18,001 nucleotides of DNA, from NCBI GenBank assembly GCA_900319655.1, contig ONPH01000018.1:1-18001 (forward strand), read 5' to 3'. The DNA comes from an uncultured Eubacteriales bacterium (GTDB lineage Bacteria; Bacillota; Clostridia; Oscillospirales; Acutalibacteraceae). Positions within the stretch are counted from its first letter, which is position 1. Each line of letters opens with the position of its first letter. Below the pieces are notes generated by a model. It did no database searches. It saw only the letters and a program-made list of their open reading frames with translations, and was not told the DNA's origin. The position numbers and the translations under genes are program-made. Of this stretch, positions 14,058 through 18,001 are shown one piece after another.

Positions 14058-15194
14058 TTACTTGTAGAACAGCAGGTTTGTGCCGGTCTTTCCGCCGCCG
14101 GCTGTAACTGTAACGGTGTTTGCAACGCCTGCCTTGATAAGGTTGAGGTTAGCAGGAGTTACGCTCTTGATAATCGGCTTTGTAACCGAAGAATCGTCGG
14201 CAACTGTAAGTGCGAGTGTACGGCTGTTCTCGTTACCTGCGGTATCCATAAAGTCGTACTTGATTGTGTAGCTGCCTGCGACTGACGGAGTCCAGGTTAC
14301 GGTCTTTGCGGTGCTGAAGTTAGAGATAACCGATGTGCCGCCGCCCGCGTTTGTAACCGAAAACTTGTAGTAAACGGTTGCGCCGTTAACATTTTTAGCC
14401 TCGGCGCTGAGGGTTACATCCATTCCGGGATAGATGTCGCTTGAAGGATCGGCTGTGTAGGAGCTTACGCGAAGATCGCTTGTGTCGTAAACCTTCCATG
14501 TGCTGCCGTCATAAATCTGTCCGTCATGCGCGGTGAGGTCGGTTGTCTGGCTCTGACCGTTGTTGCTGAATATGCAGTTAGCATATGTTTTTGTAGCGGT
14601 GTACATCCAAACATCGTCGTCAACCTTTGTCATAGCCTTGCCGGGCCAGCCGTTGTTGTCGGAGTTGCTGTTCCACATATAGCAGTACGGAGTTGACCAG
14701 TTATCATTATTCTTATAATAAACTGTTGTACCTGTGGAAGAAGATCCGCCGCTTGTAGTAGGCTGAACCGCTGAGGTTGTAGCGGTTGAACCGCCGGCTG
14801 AGGTTGTCTCCTGCGGAGCGTCTGCGTACGCCGACCATGTGCCCGCCTTGAGGTCATAAATTTGACCGCTCTTGCCGGGATAAGTGAGGTCGGTTGTCTG
14901 GTTGTCGTTGCCTCCGCTGCCATTGTCAAAAATAACTTTGTCGAAGGCCTTGGTCAGCTTGTAAGAATAAACGTTATCCTTAACAAGCGTCATTTTTACG
15001 CCCGGCCACGCGGCATTGTTGCCGAGGCTGTCGCTCCACATATAGCAGTAGACGTTGCTCCAGCCATTGTTCAGCCTGACATAAACAGTGTCTCCGGCGG
15101 CAGCGAACGCACTAACCGTGCCGGCCAAAACAGCTGAGAATACCAGGGCTAAACACAGCACAAGACATAAAAATTTGTGTTGTTTCTTTGCCAT
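14058..15194 (-). CDS. Amylase N-terminal fragment: signal peptide, two CBM26, Ig-like modules
   Basis: The start is ATG at 15194, preceded by GGAGGG at 7 bases; the upstream in-frame ATG at 15245 lies at the -10 box and lacks such a site. Residues 1-33 are a signal peptide (MAKKQHKF, hydrophobic core, VSAFAAA). CBM26-1 is at about 34-123 (VYVRLNNGWSNVYCYMW; QTTDLTYPG). CBM26-2 is at about 155-236 (VYYKNNDNWSTPYCYMW; QTTDLTAHDG). They are joined by a Ser/Thr/Gly linker. An Ig-like module follows at about 241-333, and a second one is cut at residue 378 by the TAA. Unlike the rest, this piece has a full start, export signal and stop, so a 378-residue secreted starch-binding protein could still be made. 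The segment 14057-13893 continues the second Ig-like module in the same frame after the stop. Confidence 0.75.
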   Translation of the reverse strand: MAKKQHKFLCLVLCLALVFSAVLAGTVSAFAAAGDTVYVRLNNGWSNVYCYMWSDSLGNNAAWPGVKMTLVKDNVYSYKLTKAFDKVIFDNGSGGNDNQTTDLTYPGKSGQIYDLKAGTWSAYADAPQETTSAGGSTATTSAVQPTTSGGSSSTGTTVYYKNNDNWSTPYCYMWNSNSDNNGWPGKAMTKVDDDVWMYTATKTYANCIFSNNGQSQTTDLTAHDGQIYDGSTWKVYDTSDLRVSSYTADPSSDIYPGMDVTLSAEAKNVNGATVYYKFSVTNAGGGTSVISNFSTAKTVTWTPSVAGSYTIKYDFMDTAGNENSRTLALTVADDSSVTKPIIKSVTPANLNLIKAGVANTVTVTAGGGKTGTNLLFYK

Positions 15195-15221
15195 AATATG
15201 TCCCTCCATAGCATAGAATTT

Positions 15222-15249
15222 TGCGAAAATAATACTTTTCCGCATTATA
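15222..15249 (-). promoter_or_regulatory. Amylase promoter -10 with overlapping inverted repeat
   Basis: A perfect TATAAT lies at 15249-15244 on the minus strand, 50 bp before the start codon; 17 bp upstream the -35 is poor (GCAATT), which suggests activator dependence. The inverted repeat TGCGGAAAA-N6-TTTTCGCA (15244-15222) covers the expected transcript start and could be an operator. The rest of the gap to 15370 shows no other structure. Confidence 0.45.
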
Positions 15250-15370
15250 CAAATATAGTTTACAATAATTGCGTTTTTTTGATTTTTCTGTTTTAGAATT
15301 ATTTATTTTTTAACTGCCAAAAATAAGCTCTTCTTTTTGTATGAATTGCCGATTGCGTTATGCAAAATTA

Positions 15371-15418
15371 AAAAAATAAAGCTCCCGAATTTGTATGCGC
15401 AAATTTCGAGAGCTTTTT
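15371..15418 (-). terminator. Terminator after rarA (bidirectional)
   Basis: Stem AAAGCTC-CCGAATTTG with CAAATTTCG-AGAGCTTT, one bulge and one mismatch, loop around TATGCG. T runs flank both sides (TTTATTTTTTT on minus, TTTTTT on plus). It directly follows the rarA stop at 15423. Confidence 0.85.
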
Positions 15419-15422
15419 TGGT

Positions 15423-16691
15423 TTATTTTTCGTTTTTAATCCTGTCCCAGTACGCCTTGAACGCCTGCTCGTTTTTGTTGTCTCCGAAGCGGTAATACCT
15501 TCTGTCCTTTATCGCGTCGGGCAGATACTGCTGATAGGTGTAGTGATTGGGATAATCGTGGGGATAGATATAGTGCTGGCCTTTGTTGGGGTTGTCCTCG
15601 CCGTCGTAGTGCATATTTTGGAGCCGGCGCGGAACAGGGCCTGAATTACCGCGGCGGATATCACCCAACGCCGCGTCGATTGCGGCTTCGCCGGAATTTG
15701 ACTTGGGAGCGTTGCAGACCATAATAACCGCGTCGGCAAGGGGAATTCTCGCCTCGGGTAGTCCAACCGCCTGAGCTATGTCCACGCAGGCTTTTACAAT
15801 CGGGATAATCTGCGGATATGCAAGTCCCACGTCCTCGCAGGCGCAGACCATAAGCCTTCTGCATGCGCTTGGAAGATCGCCTGCCTCGAGCAGTCTGCCG
15901 AGGTAATGAAGCGCCGCGTCGGGATCCGAGCCGCGCATACTTTTTTGATAAGCCGAAACTATGTCGTAGTGCTCGTCGCCGTCACGGTCGTAGCGCATGG
16001 AGCTTTTCTGTACGAGCTGTTCTGCGATTTCAACCGTGATTTTCTTAACTCCGTCCTCGGTATCGGCGGCTATTGCGGAGAGCTCGAGAGCGTTGAGCGC
16101 CTTGCGGACGTCGCCGCCGCAGCCTGCCGCGATTTTCTCCGCCGCGCCCCCGCACAGCTCAACCTCTGTTCCCTGCTCCTCTCCGAGCAGCTTTGCAGCG
16201 CGAGAAAGCGCTTTTTCGACCTCCTTAGGCTCGACCGATTTGAACTCGAACACCGTACAACGGCTCAAAATGGCGTTGTATACGTAAAAATACGGGTTCT
16301 CGGTAGTTGAGGCAATCAGGGTGATACTGCCGTTTTCAATGTACTCGAGCAGAGTTTGCTGCTGCTTTTTATTAAAATACTGAATCTCGTCGAGGTAGAG
16401 CAAAATTCCGTTTATTCCCTCAAAGGTGTCAAGCCCCGAAACAATCGACTTGATGTCCGCTGTAGAGGCGGTTGTACCGTTGAGCTTTTTGAGGGTTTTG
16501 TGCGTTTTGTTGGCTATATATGTGGCGAGAGTCGTCTTGCCCACGCCCGACGGACCGCAAAAGATAAGGTTCGGGATTTCGCCGCTCTCGACAATTTTTC
16601 TGAGCGGCTTACCGGGAGCGAGCAAATGGCGCTGACCGACGATATCGTCTATTGAACTCGGTCTTAATCTGTCTGCCAGGGGTTTGTTCAT
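15423..16691 (-). CDS. rarA: Replication-associated recombination protein A (RarA/MgsA AAA+ ATPase)
   Basis: A clamp-loader-like AAA+ ATPase that acts at stalled replication forks, in complex with SSB in known cases. From the ATG at 16691 it has 422 residues, the family length. N-terminus NKPLADRLRPSSIDDIVGQ is typical. Walker A GPSGVGKTT is at 46-54, Walker B LLYLDEIQ ends at 104 and sensor 1 is STTENP. The C-terminal domain shows RGSDPDAALHYLGRLLEAGD and the ending with QHYIYPHDYPNHYTYQQYLPD. I chose this ATG because AGGTGA lies just upstream, and the 15 codons before it run into the glyA terminator hairpin. It follows glyA by about 58 bp; coexpression by readthrough is possible. Confidence 0.94.
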   Translation of the reverse strand: MNKPLADRLRPSSIDDIVGQRHLLAPGKPLRKIVESGEIPNLIFCGPSGVGKTTLATYIANKTHKTLKKLNGTTASTADIKSIVSGLDTFEGINGILLYLDEIQYFNKKQQQTLLEYIENGSITLIASTTENPYFYVYNAILSRCTVFEFKSVEPKEVEKALSRAAKLLGEEQGTEVELCGGAAEKIAAGCGGDVRKALNALELSAIAADTEDGVKKITVEIAEQLVQKSSMRYDRDGDEHYDIVSAYQKSMRGSDPDAALHYLGRLLEAGDLPSACRRLMVCACEDVGLAYPQIIPIVKACVDIAQAVGLPEARIPLADAVIMVCNAPKSNSGEAAIDAALGDIRRGNSGPVPRRLQNMHYDGEDNPNKGQHYIYPHDYPNHYTYQQYLPDAIKDRRYYRFGDNKNEQAFKAYWDRIKNEK

Positions 16692-16701
16692 AAAATCACC
16701 T

Positions 16702-16730
16702 AAAAATTGCGGGCGAGACAGCGCTCGCCC
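16702..16730 (-). terminator. GC-rich hairpin between glyA and rarA
   Basis: On the minus strand GGGCGAG-CGCTGT-CTCGCCC is followed by GCAATTTTT, so it probably terminates glyA, perhaps partially. The T run merges into the rarA ribosome binding site. In style it matches the palindrome at 3924-3948. Confidence 0.65.
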
Positions 16731-16749
16731 ATACAATCAAATCTTTTAA

Positions 16750-18001
16750 TTATTCATAAAGAGGATACTTTTTGCAGATAGCCTCTACGCCGACCCTTAC
16801 CTTCTCCTTGCTGTTCTCGTAGTCGTTGAGAACGAGGGTGATGTACTCTGCGATGAGGTCCATATCATCTTCGTTGAGACCTCTTGTTGTAACCGCGGCA
16901 GTGCCGATTCTTACGCCGCTGGTAACGAACGGTGAACGCGGTTCGCCGGGGATAGTGTTCTTGTTGACCGTGATGTAGCAGTCGTCAAGTCTTGCCTCGA
17001 GCTCCTTGCCGGTAACGTCGGTGTCGCGGAGGTCAAGCAGCATAACGTGGTTGTCTGTACCGCCCGAAACGAGCTTACAGCCGCGCTTGAGAAGTCCCTC
17101 GGCAAGCGCCTTGCAGTTTGAAACTACCTTTGCGCCGTACTCCTTGAATTCGGGCTTTAACGCCTCTCCGAAGCAAACTGCCTTTGCAGCGATTGTGTGC
17201 ATAAGCGGACCGCCCTGGGTTCCGGGGAAGATTGCCTTGTCAATCTGCTTTGCGAATTCCTCACGGCAGAGGATAAGACCGCCGCGCGGACCGCGGAGAG
17301 TTTTGTGAGTTGTAGTTGTAACAAACTCACAGTAAGGCACGGGGTTGGGATGAACTCCTGCGGCTACAAGGCCTGCGATGTGAGCCATATCTACCATCAG
17401 ATAAGCGCCTACAGCGTCGGCAATTTCTCTGAGCTTTGCGAAGTCGATAATTCTGGGATATGCGGAAGCGCCTGCCACAATCAGCTTGGGCTTACATTCC
17501 TTTGCAATTTCTAAAACCTTGTCGTAGTCAATGCGGTGGGTTTCGCTGTCAACGCCGTAGGGTACGAAGTTGAAGTATTTACCCGAAATGTTAACTGGCG
17601 AGCCGTGTGTGAGATGTCCGCCCTCGTTGAGGTTCATACCCATTACGGTGTCACCGGGCTCGAGCATAGCGAAGTAAACCGCTGTGTTTGCCTGTGCGCC
17701 CGAGTGAGGCTGAACGTTTGCGTGCTCAGCACCGAAAAGCTCGCAGGCGCGCTGACGCGCGATTTCCTCGACAACGTCTACGCACTCGCAGCCGCCGTAG
17801 TAACGCTTTCCGGGATAACCCTCGGCGTACTTGTTGGTCAGGTGGCTGCCCATTGCTGCCATAACAGCAGGTGTAACTATATTTTCGCTTGCGATGAGCT
17901 CAAGGTTACGTCTTTGTCTTTTGAGCTCGCTGTTCATTGCGTTTCCTACCGCGGGATCGTACTCCATAAGATATTCAAGTGCCGCGATGTTTGTAAGTTC
18001 A
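16750..18001 (-). CDS. glyA: Serine hydroxymethyltransferase, 5'-truncated by window edge
   Basis: Converts serine and tetrahydrofolate to glycine and methylene-tetrahydrofolate (one-carbon supply), PLP-dependent, cytoplasmic. The frame stays open to the right edge: before [11 protein letters not shown] comes [11 protein letters not shown], which fits the family N-terminus, so the real start is outside and the ATG at 17967 is internal. Counting from that Met, [10 protein letters not shown] is at 22-31, [13 protein letters not shown] at 47-59, HSGAQAN at 88-94, and the PLP lysine lies in [14 protein letters not shown] (Lys222). The C-terminus [11 protein letters not shown] is complete. About 416 residues are visible, so only a few are missing. 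Confidence 0.96.
   Translation of the reverse strand, partial: ELTNIAALEYLMEYDPAVGNAMNSELKRQRRNLELIASENIVTPAVMAAMGSHLTNKYAEGYPGKRYYGGCECVDVVEEIARQRACELFGAEHANVQPHSGAQANTAVYFAMLEPGDTVMGMNLNEGGHLTHGSPVNISGKYFNFVPYGVDSETHRIDYDKVLEIAKECKPKLIVAGASAYPRIIDFAKLREIADAVGAYLMVDMAHIAGLVAAGVHPNPVPYCEFVTTTTHKTLRGPRGGLILCREEFAKQIDKAIFPGTQGGPLMHTIAAKAVCFGEALKPEFKEYGAKVVSNCKALAEGLLKRGCKLVSGGTDNHVMLLDLRDTDVTGKELEARLDDCYITVNKNTIPGEPRSPFVTSGVRIGTAAVTTRGLNEDDMDLIAEYITLVLNDYENSKEKVRVGVEAICKKYPLYE

Larger units (their letters stand above)
12422..15194 (-). pseudogene. Secreted GH13 alpha-amylase with two CBM26 modules, multiply disrupted
   Basis: Reading through the breaks gives one protein of about 920 residues: signal peptide, two CBM26 starch-binding modules, two Ig-like modules, a GH13 catalytic domain and a C-terminal beta domain; no dockerin is visible. 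Four defects are seen on the minus strand. (1) A TAA at 14060-14058 stands in frame between LLFYK and IVTDPNG. (2) A one-base loss near 13887-13892 shifts the frame between TATADGP and YPDQTDPIDSSDP. (3) An in-frame junction at about 13492-13500 joins GH13 region I to the segment before region III and drops the nucleophile region. (4) A one-base loss near 13324-13329 shifts the frame between DSCIGA and TTAEDINANMNLTFD. The clustering fits a decaying gene; assembly error is the alternative. The individual pieces are described in the next three entries. Confidence 0.85.

Noticed and set aside
15195..15245. 17-codon N-terminal extension of the amylase
   Set aside because: It begins at the promoter -10 box; the ATG at 15194 has GGAGGG and a proper signal peptide start.
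16692..16736. 15-codon N-terminal extension of rarA
   Set aside because: It is coded by the glyA terminator hairpin, and the RarA family begins at the later Met, which has AGGTGA before it.

Overview
The window looks like a piece of chromosome from a starch-degrading Ruminococcus-type clostridium (Oscillospiraceae, R. bromii-like). The clues are a secreted protein with X25-type starch-binding modules and a cohesin-like module, a secreted GH13 amylase carrying two CBM26 modules, consensus sigma-A promoters, strong GGAGG ribosome binding sites, and mid-GC coding DNA between AT-rich intergenic gaps. The genus-level placement is inferred from protein content only. All genes but one are on the minus strand. 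Both window edges cut a gene: the X25/cohesin-like protein runs off the left edge (its 3' end is missing) and glyA runs off the right edge (its 5' end is missing).

Layout, left to right. 1-1611: surface starch-binding/scaffold-like protein with its own promoter. 1861-4651: galE, a cyclophilin-type prolyl isomerase, a DUF2752 membrane protein, and a membrane protein with a Gln/Tyr/Pro repeat tail driven by a perfect TTGACA-N17-TATAAT promoter. 4740-10327: a tight minus-strand operon alr > polA > ywlE-like arginine phosphatase > rimI > tsaD, with overlapping genes and a promoter upstream of alr. tsaD is interrupted by a one-base frameshift. 10598-12160: the only plus-strand gene, a putP-type sodium/proline symporter, divergent from alr and followed by an unusual repeat of three shrinking hairpins and a terminator. 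12422-15194: a badly damaged alpha-amylase gene. 15423-18001: rarA and glyA.

How the genes work together. The two starch genes, about 11 kb apart, would act outside the cell in binding and hydrolysing starch. The amylase as written here cannot work: it has an in-frame stop, two frameshifts and an internal deletion that removes the catalytic nucleophile region. The operon from alr to tsaD is housekeeping: D-alanine for the wall, DNA repair synthesis, protein-arginine dephosphorylation, ribosomal protein S18 acetylation and tRNA t6A modification.

I found no CRISPR array, phage, transposase, tRNA or rRNA. I do not see a clearly novel multi-gene system. The most unusual items are the decayed amylase, the frameshift in tsaD, the shrinking-hairpin repeat behind putP, the repeat-tailed membrane protein with a palindrome inside its promoter spacer, and the X25/cohesin-like protein. 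No stretch longer than about 300 bases lacks a gene; the intergenic gaps are described in the site entries.
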